Assembly (NCBI GenBank): GCA_027563935.2
Contig: CM050449.1
Coordinates: forward strand, 11,684,001-11,748,000
DNA length: 64,000 nucleotides
Source: Costus lasius
Taxonomy: Eukaryota > Streptophyta > Magnoliopsida > Zingiberales > Costaceae
Reading direction: 5' to 3'
Made by a program: the position numbers and the translations under genes. The notes under the pieces are model-generated. The model did no database searches. It saw only the letters and a program-made list of their open reading frames with translations, and was not told the origin of the DNA. Shown piece after piece: positions 12,224 to 23,960 of this stretch. Numbering within the stretch: position 1 is the stretch's first letter; every line of letters begins with the position of its first letter.

Positions 12224-12979
12224 ATGGCCTGCCTTCCTTCCATGACGTCGTCGCTCCTTCCCCTTCCGTCTTCGCTCTCCATTGCCAGCAGAGACTCGTC
12301 GTTCTCCAGTTCCCTGTCCTTCCCCACTTCCTCCACTGTCTCAATGGTACCACTTTCTCCCCTTTCTCCTCTCCCTTTACGACCATAATCCATGATTCGG
12401 ATCTCTGTACCCGCAGCATCCTGGAGCGCTCACCATCCGTTGCGTCCGAGTCGGCGGGGTGGAGATCCCCAATAGCAAGCGGGTGGAGTATTCGCTCCAG
12501 TACATCCACGGCATTGGCCGCAGCCGAGCGCGCCAGATCCTCTGCGACCTCTCCCTGGATAACAAGATTACCAAAGACCTCTCTGATGAGGATCTCATCT
12601 CCCTCCGTGATGAGGTCTCCAAGTATATGATTGAAGGCGACCTCGTATGGCGCAAAACCCTCTTTTTTGAATTTTGGTTTGATTCCTTTGAGCTTTTGTG
12701 ATAAAGTAGAGATTAAGCCTGTGTATCCAAAGAAATTTTTTGCCCTAGCCTTTGAGCTTGATTTGTCTATGTGATTTTGACATATTTTTTACACTGGGGT
12801 TCAATTTGCAGAAGCGTTTCAATAGACTAGCGATTGAGAGGCTGAAAGAGATCCGATGCTATAGGGGAATTAGGCATGAGATGGGGCTGCCTTGCCGGGG
12901 TCAGAGGACAAAGAACAATTGCCGCACGCTCAAGGGCAAGAAGGTTACTGTTGCTGGCAAGAAGAAAGCTGCTCGCTAA
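12224..12979 (+). CDS. RPS13: 30S ribosomal protein S13, chloroplastic (nuclear-encoded)
   Basis: Three coding exons: 12224-12346, 12417-12644 and 12812-12979, total 519 bases, a 172-residue precursor. Exon 1 (41 codons) is Ser/Thr/Leu-rich and almost free of acidic residues, a typical plastid transit peptide, starting [10 protein letters not shown]. Mature S13 begins in exon 2: [39 protein letters not shown] and [14 protein letters not shown]; exon 3 gives [19 protein letters not shown] and the rRNA-binding tail [20 protein letters not shown], ending in a basic GKKKAAR. All introns are GT-AG and join in phase 0. S13 sits in the head of the small subunit and contacts the large subunit and P-site tRNA. 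Mitochondrial S13 is less likely because the transit peptide and tail look plastid-type. Confidence 0.95.
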
Positions 12980-13839
12980 GTAGTATGTACCGCTTTTGTT
13001 CCCTGTTTGTTTTGGGATTACCACCAGAATCTGTACCATTGGTTATGTTATTTCAACAAGATTTATTTTGAATTTATCTTTGGAATGAATTGACTAATTA
13101 ATTCAGTGCTGGTGATCTCGAATCATATAAGAAATTCTTGATACTATTATAATCAATTGCTTTATATTGCTTGATTCTACAACTTAGCTATTGAGTGGTG
13201 TTAAGATTATCGTTGCCAGCATTGCCTTATAATCAAATATGTGGTTCATTTGTTCAGGTTAACTAGCTTCTTCGCATTTATACTGTTGAGTTTCCATTTC
13301 CAATATTACATTGCCCAATTTTGCATGTGAAGATTTGATTGTTTTGAACTCTTCTCCTAATGCTTATTCATATTTCTTTTGTTGACCCCAATTCTTTTCC
13401 TTTTTGTTTTCTTCATGGCTGTTTCTATGCTTGATGAAAAATGCTCTTATGTCTTAGTGACATCCACATAACCTGTTACCGGCACAGTATCATTAGTAGG
13501 TTATTAATAAAGCAGATTCGGGTTGGTATGTTATACCCGGTTTGCTAAGTATGAAGTCTTATAAATAGGCGTCTTTAGAGTTGAGTGTCAAGTATTTTGT
13601 TATTCTTTTATTAGGGCATGCTTTGCACGATTTCTTGCTGGTGACGGCTGAGAGATTTATGATGCTTTAAAGATTTATGCAAAAATGCCCCAGTTGATCC
13701 TTTCTCTGCAAGCTAGCAATCACATAGCAAATCTTTAGGGATGACATTTGACAATTAATGACTATGGTGAATTGGTGATATTATCCGATTAATTTTTTTT
13801 TTAATCTTATAGTTTATGTGTTTCTTTTGTTTACAGTAG
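12980..13839. other. RPS13 3' flank up to the copia insertion
   Basis: AT-rich DNA with no gene that I can support. It ends at the 5-bp target site AATAG used by the copia element. Confidence 0.5.
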
Positions 13840-13844
13840 AATAG

Positions 13845-13981
13845 TGTTAGTGCTTTATTTTAGTGCTTTATGGTTATTAGGTTAATGGGTTTAGGGTTTA
13901 CCCGTTAACCCTATAACTTATGTGTAAAAAGGGTGTTACCCTAGGTTGAATGACAATTTTCCTTTTACCCTTACTCTAACT
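13845..13981 (+). repeat. 5' LTR of the copia element
   Basis: 137 bases, beginning TGTTAGTGCTTTAT and ending CCCTTACTCTAACT, immediately followed by the primer-binding site. It contains a short internal repeat of TTAGTGCTTTAT. Confidence 0.93.
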
Positions 13982-13993
13982 TGGTATCAGAGC
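13982..13993 (+). other. Primer-binding site (initiator tRNA-Met)
   Basis: TGGTATCAGAGC complements the 3' end of plant initiator tRNA-Met and abuts the 5' LTR, as expected for the start of minus-strand DNA synthesis in copia elements. Confidence 0.93.
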
Positions 13994-14715
13994 AAGTTCG
14001 ATCCCTCCATCGCCGACGCCGCTGCTGCCCTCCGCCACCACCGCCGTCGCTGCCGCTTCTCCGTTCCGCCGCCCTCTTCTCCCTCTTCTCTAGGAGCTTT
14101 CGTCGTCGTCGCTTGGCCAGGGAGCTTCGGCGCTTGGCGCGAGCTCTCACCGGCCGTGGCATGGCTGTGTGAGGCGCCAAGCTTCCTCTTGCCACAAAAC
14201 CTCCTTCTTCCATTGCTCATCACCGAGAGCCTTACCGACGCTCAGAAGGATGGCGTCTATCTATGAAGTCTTCTCGCCGCCGTCAATTTGTGACGCTCTG
14301 ACGCTGCACTCGATCTGATTCTTCGAGGTTGGTGGACGCCGACACTGCCGTATGCTCTCCTTCCCCGTCCACATCTCCCGGCGACAGTGGCCGACAAACG
14401 CAGCGGCACTCGATCGGTGTTGCGCGAAGACGAAGGCGTGAAACTCGTTCCAGCGTTCGTTTTGAGGCGTTGACTAGGTCAACGTGTCTTCGACACACGC
14501 GGCGAGATTTCGAATCCGATTCCGAATATCGGATTTCTCATACGGCTGGATTTCCTTTTATATATACGTCTCCTTCTTGCACGTGGGACTCTTCGCAGCA
14601 TCTTACAAGTCTTCTACGGAATTTTTCGTCTGACGCTCCTCCACGGCTAGGTGACGCTCTCTTCTTGCTTCACCACTCAGTTTAGCATTTGGTGTTTTCT
14701 TACTGCTGTTTCATT

Positions 14716-15153
14716 ATGGATTCTTCGTCCTTCAACATGGATTTCAAACCTGGCACCACCTTTGGAACAAATATTATTAAGTTTGATGGTACAAACTTTC
14801 CGTTATGGTCACAATCAGTTCGCCTTTTTCTGGGATCCCATGGAAAGGAGCATCATCTCACTCAGTCTGCTCCTCTTCCTACTGATCCTACTTATGATTC
14901 ATGGCGTCGTTCAGATATGGCTGTCCTGAATTTATTACTTCATAGCATGGACACCAAGGTTGCCTCTACTATTATGTATCAGAAAACCACCAAATCTGCT
15001 TGGGAATTTCTAACCGGCACTTATTCCTCCAGACAGAATCTCAGTCATGTCCTCCGTCTCTATGAAGAAATTATCAATCTACAACAGGAAGATCGATCCT
15101 TCCAGGAAACCTATGCCTTGTTGCAAGGAAAATGGGACGAACTCTGTCAGTAT
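14716..15153 (+). pseudogene. copia gag, N-terminal part (5' of the hAT insertion)
   Basis: This is the start of the element's polyprotein, with ATG at 14716 (MDSSSFNMDFKPGT). It encodes the gag core of plant copia elements: KFDGTNFPLWSQSVRLFL, YDSWRRSDMAVLNLLLHSMD, SAWEFLTGTYSSRQNLSHVL and QEDRSFQETYALLQGKWDEL. The frame runs into the hAT-like insertion at 15154 and stops inside it at 15216, so this copy cannot make full gag. Removing the insert and one copy of its target duplication leaves the downstream part in the same frame, which shows that gag-pol was continuous before the hit. Confidence 0.9.
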
Positions 15154-16484
15154 CAGTGTTATCGATCGCGGATCGCGGAAAATAGCGGCAAGCCAAAAAT
15201 CCGCTATGTAATATAGCGGATAGCGTCGCGGGCAAATAGCGGAAATCATATAGCGGTCAAAATATATATTATATACATATAACACAAGCTGTATAAAAAT
15301 TAAAATATGTTTTATAACAATTAAAACAAGCTGTGTAATAATTAAAATAAGCTGTATAATGATTAAAACATGATGTATAAAATTTAAAACAAGTTAAAAT
15401 AAAGAAAGATAACATGTCACTAACACAACAATGCAACATTTAACAAAAAGGATTAGGGTACGCTGAAAATAATGAATATAGAATATGAATGATGAATTAA
15501 TTATACAAGTGAAATAAAATAAAAAAAAGGATTAGAAGAGTTGTTACCTTAATGGAGAGATGCTGGAAATAATACAAGATTAAGGCGGTGATGAAGAGTA
15601 GAAGTTGTTTCCAATGTGAACAGTAATCAGAAGATGCGTTGGAGAAGCACGAACGTTGGCTGGAAATTTCGTCGCGAGGCAGAGGCGCAGGCGGAGCGAA
15701 AAAAAAAAAAACAGTGGCAGCGGTAGAGGCAAATGCGCAGCGGGCAGAAGAAAAGTAAACAGTAAACTTACTCCTCACGTCACTGTTTAAGTTTTCTTTA
15801 TTTACCTTATTACCTATTTGAGACGGACGAACGTTTCATCTCCCCTCTAAGCTGGCTCCACGTGTCATGTTTCGTTCGTCTGTTGACGCCTTCCTCCAAC
15901 GCGTCTCCTTCCTTTCGATTCTGCAGACGTCGTCCGCCTCTGCTGAAGCCAACGCCGCCGTCCGCCTTTGCTGAAGCCAACGTCGACGCCGTCCGCCTCT
16001 ACTGAAGCCAACGCCGCCGTCCGCCTTTGCTGAAGCCAACGTCGACGTCGTCCGCCTTTGCTGAAGCCGACGCCGTCCGCCTCGCCGATGTCGTCCACCT
16101 CTGCTGAAGGCGACGCCAACACTATCCGCCTCTGCTGAAGCCGCCTCCGACGTCGTCCGCCTCTGCTGAAGCTGACGCCGACGCCTTCCGCCTCTACTGA
16201 AGTCGACGCCGACGTCTTTCGCCTCTGCCTTCCGCCTCTACTGATGCTTCCGCCAACGCTGATGTCTTCCGCCTCTGCCTTCCGCCTCTAGTGACGCTTC
16301 CGCCAACACCCACGCCTCCTCTTCCGCCATTAACGCTTCTCAAACATCCACCGCCATCCATGACGCATCCGCAATGGCGGAAATCGCGTTGTCCGCAACG
16401 CAACACTGTTTTCATCGCGGTCAACCAATTTTCCGCTACCGAATAGCGCTATGGCGGCGCCATAGCCGCTATTCGATAACACTG
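15154..16484. mobile_element. Non-autonomous hAT-like DNA transposon inside copia gag
   Basis: A 1331-bp element flanked by an 8-bp target duplication GTCAGTAT (15146-15153 and 16485-16492). Its terminal inverted repeats are CAGTGTTATCGA and TCGATAACACTG, perfect over 12 bases. The 8-bp duplication and CAGTG terminus indicate the hAT superfamily. Both ends carry many copies of ATAGCGG/CCGCTAT, the kind of subterminal motif that hAT transposases bind. Inside are an AT-rich repeat with period about 26 (15280-15395) and a GC-rich tandem array (15920-16310). There is no transposase; open frames within it are products of the array. Confidence 0.92.
15920..16310. repeat. GC-rich imperfect tandem array inside the hAT-like element
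   Basis: Degenerate repeats built on GTCCGCCTCTGCTGAAGCC with GACGCCGACG spacers, with unit lengths of about 27-36 bases. This array creates overlapping Ala/Glu/Gly/Arg-rich open frames on the minus strand, which I do not regard as genes. Confidence 0.85.
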
Positions 16485-16492
16485 GTCAGTAT

Positions 16493-19400
16493 CATCCTGC
16501 CTCATCCGATGTTGAGGTTACTCTCCAACAGCGGCAGGAGTTCCTGGTGGCCAAATTTTTATCATGTCTCAATCCCAAATATTCAGCCTTGGGTTCTCAG
16601 TTGCTATTGGACTCTACGATTACCACTCTTCAGGGAGCCTTCTCTAGACTTTTGCGGGTGACGACTACTTCACCGACCCCGGACACACCGAGTGCTCTTG
16701 TATCCTCTCCCGTTCCCCCTTCTTTCGGCCGCGGGCGTGTTCATGGACGGGGACGGGGCCGTGGCCGTGGTCGTAATCTTCCGCCCTGCACGCACTGTGG
16801 TCGCACAAATCATACTCCAGACAGGTGTTGGCAGAAGTTTGGGCTCCCCTCTGCTCGGGCTGCTACTGTGTCTGTCGCGTCCTCTTCTCCACCGGTTTCT
16901 GTTCCTACAGCTGTACCTGCCACACCCACCACTGACACGGTTACTATCTCGGCAGCTGAGTATGCTCGTTTCCTCCAGTCCACATCCGAGTCTCCTGCAG
17001 GGCTATCCACCTTCATAGCCTCTTCCAGTCACGCTTCCGGTATAGCTACTCTTGCTTCTTTTGATTCTACTTGGATAGTTGATTCTGGTGCGTCCTCTCA
17101 CATGACAGGTAATCGTAGTCTCTTCACTTCCCTTTCCACAGGGGGAGTTTATTCCCCGGTCGCTATTGCCAACGGCTCCTTAGTGCCCGTTATGGGCATC
17201 GGGACTGTTCCTTTTTCTTCCACTATACTTCTTACTCATGTGTTATACATTCCTTCTTTTCCTGTAAATCTTTTTTCTGTTAGTGCCTTTACTGCGCATT
17301 GTAATTGTAGTATCACATTCTTACCCTCTCACTGCTTGTTTCAGGACCTCCGCACGAAGCAGACGATTGGTGGGGGGCCTAGGCGGGGCGGTGTCTACAC
17401 TCTTATACCATCTGCTGTACCTCGGGCTCTTTCTTCCACTGCTGTCTCTCCTCTGCTCTGGCACTATCGTCTTGGACACCCTTCTGCTGCGCGTCTTCAG
17501 CATGTTCTCTCCTTACCGTCCAGACCGTCTTTTCATTGTGATGCTTGTGAACTGGGTAAACATCATCGGACCTCCTTGCCGTCCATTTCTACATCTCGCA
17601 GTTTCCACCCGTTTCATCTTGTTCACTCCGACATCTGGGGTCCGAGTCCTGTTTCTGGTCGTGAGGGTCACAGATACTTTGTTACTTTTATAGACGATTT
17701 CTCTCGAGTTTGTTGGTGTTATGTTTTGTCTAAGAGGTCTGAACTCTTTGATGTATTTTGCAACTTTTGTGCTGAAATTAAAACTCAGTTTGGTGTTCCT
17801 ATTCAAGTTTTGCGCTCTGATAATGCATTGGAATATACTAGCACTTTTTTTCAGTCTTTCTGTCGTTCCCATGGCATAATACATCAAACTACTTGTAGTT
17901 ACACTTCTTCCCAAAATGGTGTTGCTGAGCGTAAGAACCGCCATCTTCTTGAGGTGGCTCGTACCTTATTGTTTCATATGAAGGTACCTCGGTCTTATTG
18001 GGCTGATGCAGTTCTCACTGCTTCGTTTCTGATTAATCGGGTTCCTACTCCGGTTTTAAATGGGTGTTCCCCATTCTCTCTTTTATTTCCGGCACAACCT
18101 CTTTTTTCTCTCCCACTTCAGGTGTTCGGGTGTTTGTGCTATGTCCATGCTCTTGGCCCGGGTGTTGACAAGTTAAGCCCGCGTGCTATCCGTTGTGTCT
18201 TTCTTGGATATTCTCGAACTCAGAAGGGATATCGTTGTTTTGATCCCTCCAGTGGTCGCCTCTTTACCAGCATCGATGTTACCTTTGATGAGTCTAGCCC
18301 TTTTTTCTCTTCTGCTGCGCCCCCTGTTTCTTCTTCTGATCTTCTTACGGTTCCTGTTATCCTTCCGACATCGCCTCCGGTTTCTGCTCCCTCTTCTCCC
18401 GATCCTGTTGGTACTTTGCAGGTTTATCACCGGCGCCCTCGGCCTCCTCCTGTCGCGCCTTCTTCGTCAGCGGTTCCTGATGATAGCCTCCCTATTGCCC
18501 TGCGTAAAGGCAAGCGTCATACTTCTCATTATCCTGTTTCTCATTATGTTTCTTACCATCATTTGTCACCTTCTTTTCGTGTTTTTTCTGTTGCCTTGTC
18601 CTCGGTCTCGTTGCCTACCTCTCCCTTGCAGGCTATGTCGTTACCCCACTGGAAGCAGGCTATGGATGCTGAGATGACTGTCCTCCAGGCTCGTCACACC
18701 TGGTCTTTAGTTCCTCTCCCACCTGGTGCTCGGGTTGTACCATGCCGCTGGGTTTTTGCCGTCAAATTTAACTCTGATGGTTCCATTGCTCGCCACAAAG
18801 CTCGCCTAGTTGCGAAGGGCTTCTCTCAGATTTATGGGCTGGATTATCATGATACCTTCTCTCCAGTGGCGCGTCTCAATTCTGTTCGCACCTTGTTCTC
18901 CCTCGCTGTCAATGGTCGGTGGTCTCTTCATCAAATGGACGTCACCAGTGCCTTTCTTTATGGTGATTTAACTGAAGAGGTCTTTATGGAGCAACCTCCT
19001 GGCTATGTTGCTCAGGGGGAGATGGTGTGCAAATTGCATAAATCAATTTATGGTCTCAAGCAAAGTCCGAGAGCATGGTTTCATAAACTCTCACAGATAA
19101 TGACCTCATTTGGGTTTCGTCATAGTCAAGCTGATCACTCTATTTTTATTCGTCGTTCAAAGAGTGGTGTCACTATTTTGGCGGTTTATGTCGACGACAT
19201 GCTTCTTACTGGTGATGATCGACAGGGAATTGAGGAAACCAAGAATCACTTACAGTCCCATTTTTCGATTAAGAATTTAGGGACACCAAAATATTTCTTG
19301 GGCATTGAAGTCGCATATCAGCGTGATTGTGTGTTTCTGTCACAAAGGAAATATGTCTTAGATCTTCTGGATGAGATTGGTACGAGTGACTGCAAGCCAG

Positions 19401-20143
19401 TGGATTCTCCCCTAATTCCAAACCAGAAGTATAGTGCTAACGAGGAGTCTACATACGTTGATGCCACTCAGTATCGTCGCCTGGTTGGCAAACTTAACTA
19501 TCTTACTGTTACAAGACCTGACATTTCTCATGCTGTGGGAATCATTAGTCAATTTATGCAAAAACCCAAGCAGTGTCACTGGGACGCAGCTACTCGTGTG
19601 GTTCAGTATATCAAAGGTGCTCCTGGTCAAGGATTGAAGTATTGTAAAAATGAGCACACTCAAATTGAGGCTTATTCTGACGCTGATTATGCTGGCAATA
19701 TTGATGATAGGAAATCTGTTTTTGGTTACTGCACCTACTTGGGTGGTAACTTGGTCACATGGCGAAGCAAGAAACAAAGTGTTATGGCAAGATCAAGTTG
19801 CGAAGCAGAATATAGAGCCATGGCTCATACTATTTGTGAAATGCTTTGGCTAAGAAATTTCTTGCAGGAATGTGGGATAAATTGTCCTAGCCCAATGAAC
19901 ATGTTCTGCGATAATCAAGCTGCTATTTTTATTGCCAACAATCCAGTTTTCCATGAACGAACTAAGCACATAGAGGTGGATTGTCATTTCATCAAGGAAG
20001 CTATCAATAACAAACTTGTTGCTACTCCATATCTGAAGTCTGAAAACCAGATTGCCGATATCTTCACCAAGGCTTTGGGATCAACTAGACTTAAGAATTT
20101 GTGTAACAAGCTGGGTCTAATTAACATCTTTTCTCCAGCTTGA
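16493..20143 (+). pseudogene. copia gag C-terminus and pol polyprotein
   Basis: A long intact frame from the end of the hAT insertion to TGA at 20141-20143; the first internal Met is at 16547. In order: the end of gag; an Arg/Gly-rich stretch and zinc knuckle CTHCGRTNHTPDRC (16787-16828); aspartic protease WIVDSGASSHMTGN (about 17071-17112); pre-integrase LWHYRLGHP with CDACELGKHH; DDE integrase with HSDIWGPSP (about 17622), RSDNALEYT (about 17815) and SSQNGVAERKNRHLLEVA; reverse transcriptase HQMDVTSAFLYGDL (about 18930) and AVYVDDMLLTGDD (about 19180); RNase H with YSDADYAG (about 19670), SRSSCEAEYRAMA-type block and ERTKHIEVDCHFI. No stop or frameshift is seen. It is called a pseudogene only because its normal start is separated by the insertion; the enzymatic part looks functional. 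The stop codon overlaps the polypurine tract. Confidence 0.93.
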
Positions 20144-20150
20144 GGGGGAG

Positions 20151-20287
20151 TGTTAGTGCTTTATGTTAGTGCTTTATGGTTATTAGGTTAATGGGTTTAG
20201 GGTTTACCCGTTAACCCTATAACTTATGTGTAAAAAGGGTGTTACCCTAGGTTGAATGACAATTTTCCTTTTACCCTTACTCTAACT
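20151..20287 (+). repeat. 3' LTR of the copia element
   Basis: 137 bases, identical to the 5' LTR except at position 15. It follows the polypurine tract directly and is followed by target duplication AATAG. Confidence 0.93.
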
Positions 20288-20292
20288 AATAG

Positions 20293-23280
20293 CAAGTTGT
20301 TACGTAGATATATTTGTGTTTCCAAGTTCATTTTCAATTTAAAATTTGTGTTCAGTAAGTAATGCCTTTTGATCAATCTCAATCATAATTCCTATTTTTG
20401 TTCTTGTTAAATCCAATTGCATGAGATATCCCCAGACTATCACCCTGGTTTCTGTTATGCCAATTGAAACTTTAAGTTAGCTAACTTGGATCATCCGTCC
20501 ACGTAAGATACAAAATAATCCAGATAAAGAAACTAGATCTTCTTCATCTTCCTACTCCCGCTTCTCCCTTACCCTGTTGGTTGATTATTTTGGTGGTGAA
20601 GTCTAAGGTTTACAGTTTGGTGGAGGGGAGGCGGGTGAAAATGGGAGAGGATGTCATTTGTTTTAACATAGTTGTTTGCTCAAGATTCTCTTCCAATTCC
20701 GTTAATAATTTATCTGAAATGAAGATTTGAAGATTGGATTCTGGACTAACGATGAAGTGATACTAATTACCATATTTTTCCCGCAGAAAGGATCTCACTA
20801 GTTTGTTGGTTTACTAACAATGAAGTGATACTGATACCGATTCTGGACTAACTTTTTTTTTTTGTTTGTTTTCACAGTGAATTATCAGTTTATGGTTATC
20901 CTGTTAATATAAGTCTATAGTATAGCATACACCAACAAACTGATGTAACACGATATACAACATCTTTGATAAATGAATATGACATATGAATATGGATTTA
21001 AGCCTGGAGCTGGTACAAATTGCAGATCACAATGGCCCTTGTGCTTATTGCACACGTGAAAAGTCATCATTGATATCAAGTTTTGGGTGTTCGTTAAATT
21101 TTTGTAATGAAATGTGTTTATTTTCCATAGAACTAGTGCTTTCTTTAATAGGATAAGTACTATTCGTCATATATCAAAGCATTCTGACAACTGGATAAGA
21201 ATGCTAAAGATGCAAGATTCTCCTTCGAAACCTTTACCAGTTGATTCTGTCCTTTCATTTTATGGTTTGTTCTTGCGTAGCTTGAAAACTGATAATCCTG
21301 ATCCTGATTTCCAATGTCTAAATCTAATGATTTTGGTTCTGATAGAGTCAAAATGGTTTCCTTTTCCTCTTTTCTTTTATTTTTCATTATTGTCCTTACT
21401 GGAAACTCTAAAGGATGAAGTGCCTCCCGCAAGTTTTATAGGTTCAACATGTTAATATACATTACCCATTTGATCTTTCTATTCTCTAGAGATTATTCAA
21501 TGCCCAGAAAAAGTAAACTGCAAAGCTGTAAAGTAAATGGCGCATTACGAAAAATAACTTCCATGAATTAATAAATAATAAGAACTATTTTCCTTCACAT
21601 GGACCTTGTAATGATTTTGCTAATGAATTCCTGTAGCAAATAACTGCTTTCGTTAGCTTCGAGTATTTCCTCTGCATGGTTGCTTAGGCAAAATCTCAAA
21701 TTTTAAGCACCGCCCCCTCCCCCCTTTTCTTATTTCTGGTTTTATTTTATTCTATTTCCTATATAATTTGCTTTAGCATGCATTACTTGGGCTTGAAAGT
21801 AATTAATTAGAGATATCCTGTCCCATTGGCTTACTTTCTATACCTACAGGTTCAATTGGTCATTGTTTTTAGTCATTATTAGCATCGTTATTATTATATC
21901 TTCCATATTGTTTTGGTAGTGCTTATCAATAGTATTCTGGTTGCTCTTTAGCTTATGCTTGCACTTCATTGCTTGGTTCAGTAAGAATTTACACTTGCCC
22001 CAGTTGATGCTGACACTTCCAATTCATGTATTGTTACCACAACTATAAGATGAGCTTCTTTGTTTATAATCCAGTGACATGAAATATGTTTTGTTCAGTG
22101 AGCATAGCCAATGGTCGTTATAGCTGCATAAGGCATGTCTATATGTTTAATTTGAATTTGGGAATTAGAAAGACAAACAGGCTAATAAGTTTGGTTACAG
22201 TGAATTTGTAAACCTTGTTGATTTTTAATTACCATGAATTGATGTCTTTATATGCGTGGAACTTGAAATTTGCTGATGAAACGGCGTAAGATTTCCTTTG
22301 TCAAACGGAGCTGCCATGATGTCGTAAATAGCAAGTTTATTTAGACAAATTAATGAATTACTTGTAGCAATTTGTTTGTTAGCTTTTCTTATCATAAACT
22401 GTATCCTTCATTTCTAATGGTTGAAAAGATACTCCAGTGTCAACACCTTTTTTTTCTTTCTGTAAATAAGTTCATCTAATGAACTTTAGTTCAAGAAAGC
22501 GCATGCTTTTATTAGTTGGGAACGTTTTGGCAGGCCTTTCAACTTTAATCAGTGTAAACTTTTCGTGGTGCTATTCTGGTATGTAATTGCAGTATCTTTG
22601 TTCAGTGTTATATAAAATGGCATGCTCGAACTTTTAGTAATGCCATTTGATTCTTTTTTGTCCGTAGCATAGCCTCGGTTTGAATTGTATTGACAACAGT
22701 AACATTCTTGGATTAAAGCTGCTATAATGATATTTCTTATATACATAACAGATTTTTTTTTTGCTTCTGTATAATTTATTTCCTCAGTTTGAGCTAGTGA
22801 AAGTTTCGTGAAACCATATGGCCTATTGCAACCCCATTGCTGAACACTGACCTCTTTGGAGCCACCTACAAAGTTGTTAACATGATGCACAGGAGTGGAG
22901 TATGTTTTGCACCGATCTCATGTCCGCCAACTTTTCACTGATTGAGGCTCGCTCGAGCATGTGAGTGCTTGAATCCTGTCATGAACAACCAACAGATGAT
23001 TGAAATCAACGAATGGTCGCCTAGGTCGAGACTTTCCCGATGCAAGAACTCGGGATCCGAAGCATTCATGTGCACCTTCTATGACCCCTTTTTGCTATGA
23101 ATTTTAAAGTTGAGCATGAATAGCAAAATGAATGATGAGATTATCATTCTTTCCTAATTTTTTTCTCCCTACTTTGGCAATCATTTGTGAGATTGCAGAT
23201 TCCAGAAATTTGTAGGGCAGGTTCAGCCTTAGTTTGTGCATGAGTTGCAGAGACGGATTTGGTGGCTCCTGTAATTGGTG
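20293..23280. other. Intergenic region downstream of copia
   Basis: AT-rich DNA with no gene that I can support. Open frames such as 21114-21455 have no recognisable domain. The sequence reads like old decayed intergenic DNA. Confidence 0.5.
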
Positions 23281-23289
23281 GTGGATAGG

Positions 23290-23960
23290 TGTGAGGTCCC
23301 GGTCCGATGTGGTCAACGAATGCGCCACGTGGACCATTTTATTTTCTTCTTCGTCATCATCTGCGCGCCGCCCGCACGCTGGTTCCGTCCGCTCGCCACC
23401 GAGCTCACGCGACCCCGTCGCCGGATCGGAAGACCACCGGCAGGGAAGGGCCGCCTGCCCGTCCCCTCAGCCTCATCGGCGTCCCACTCTCTCGCTCCGC
23501 GCGAGTCCGCCCGCCTCTTCGTCTCAGCGTGCTGCCGCTGGAATCACCCGTCGGCGGAGCCGCCGCCCGAGGGGGAGGAGGGAGAGGCGGACCACCGTCC
23601 GCTGGGTGCACCTACTGCCCGCCTGAGCTCCAGCTCCAGGGCTCTCCGAGAGTCTTCTACGGGAGGGGCTCCCCCAAGCCCAGGAGGCCGGCTGCTGCCG
23701 CCTCCCCTTTATCTCCTTCTGTCCTCCTTCCTCTGAGGACGCCTGCCCATGACGGGACGCAACGCTGCCGCCGTAGCAGCTCACCGGCTCCACCTGCTGC
23801 ATCTGCTCCCATCGCATCGGAGCAATCGACGTCGCGTGCTCATCGTCTCCCGCGCCTCCGCGCGCTTTCCTTCACGGGGCGAACCCGGGTCGCTGCACTC
23901 GCTGGCACCCGCATCCGCCTGGCCCGAGACCCGTTTCGTCCACGGGCATCACAATAGGCC
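23290..23960. other. Isolated GC-rich island of unknown nature
   Basis: About 670 bases of strongly C/G-rich, CpG-rich sequence with abrupt edges against AT-rich flanks. Several frames are open on both strands (the longest, 23307-23957 on the plus strand, is 216 codons) but translate to Pro/Ser/Arg/Ala-rich low-complexity sequence in every frame, as GC-rich DNA does by chance. I recognise no family. It could be a decayed gene or 5' exon, a GC-rich transposon fragment, or an unannotated promoter and first exon. Confidence 0.4.

Larger units (their letters stand above)
13840..20292 (+). mobile_element. Ty1/copia LTR retrotransposon with target duplication
   Basis: A complete element: target duplication AATAG (13840-13844 and 20288-20292), 5' LTR 13845-13981, initiator-Met primer site TGGTATCAGAGC at 13982, leader, gag-pol, polypurine tract GAGGGGGAG ending at 20150, and 3' LTR 20151-20287. 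The LTRs are 137 bases each and differ at one base (T versus G at LTR position 15), so the insertion is recent. Pol order protease, integrase, reverse transcriptase, RNase H defines Ty1/copia. The LTRs are unusually short for a plant copia and end in ...CTAACT rather than ...CA. Gag is interrupted by a DNA transposon at 15154-16484; otherwise I see no break in pol. Confidence 0.96.

Noticed and set aside
15836..16122. Repetitive Gly/Arg/Ala-rich frames on the minus strand
   Set aside because: They are translations of the GC-rich tandem array inside the hAT-like element.
17283..18677. Secondary frames overlapping copia pol
   Set aside because: Shadows of the long polyprotein frame.
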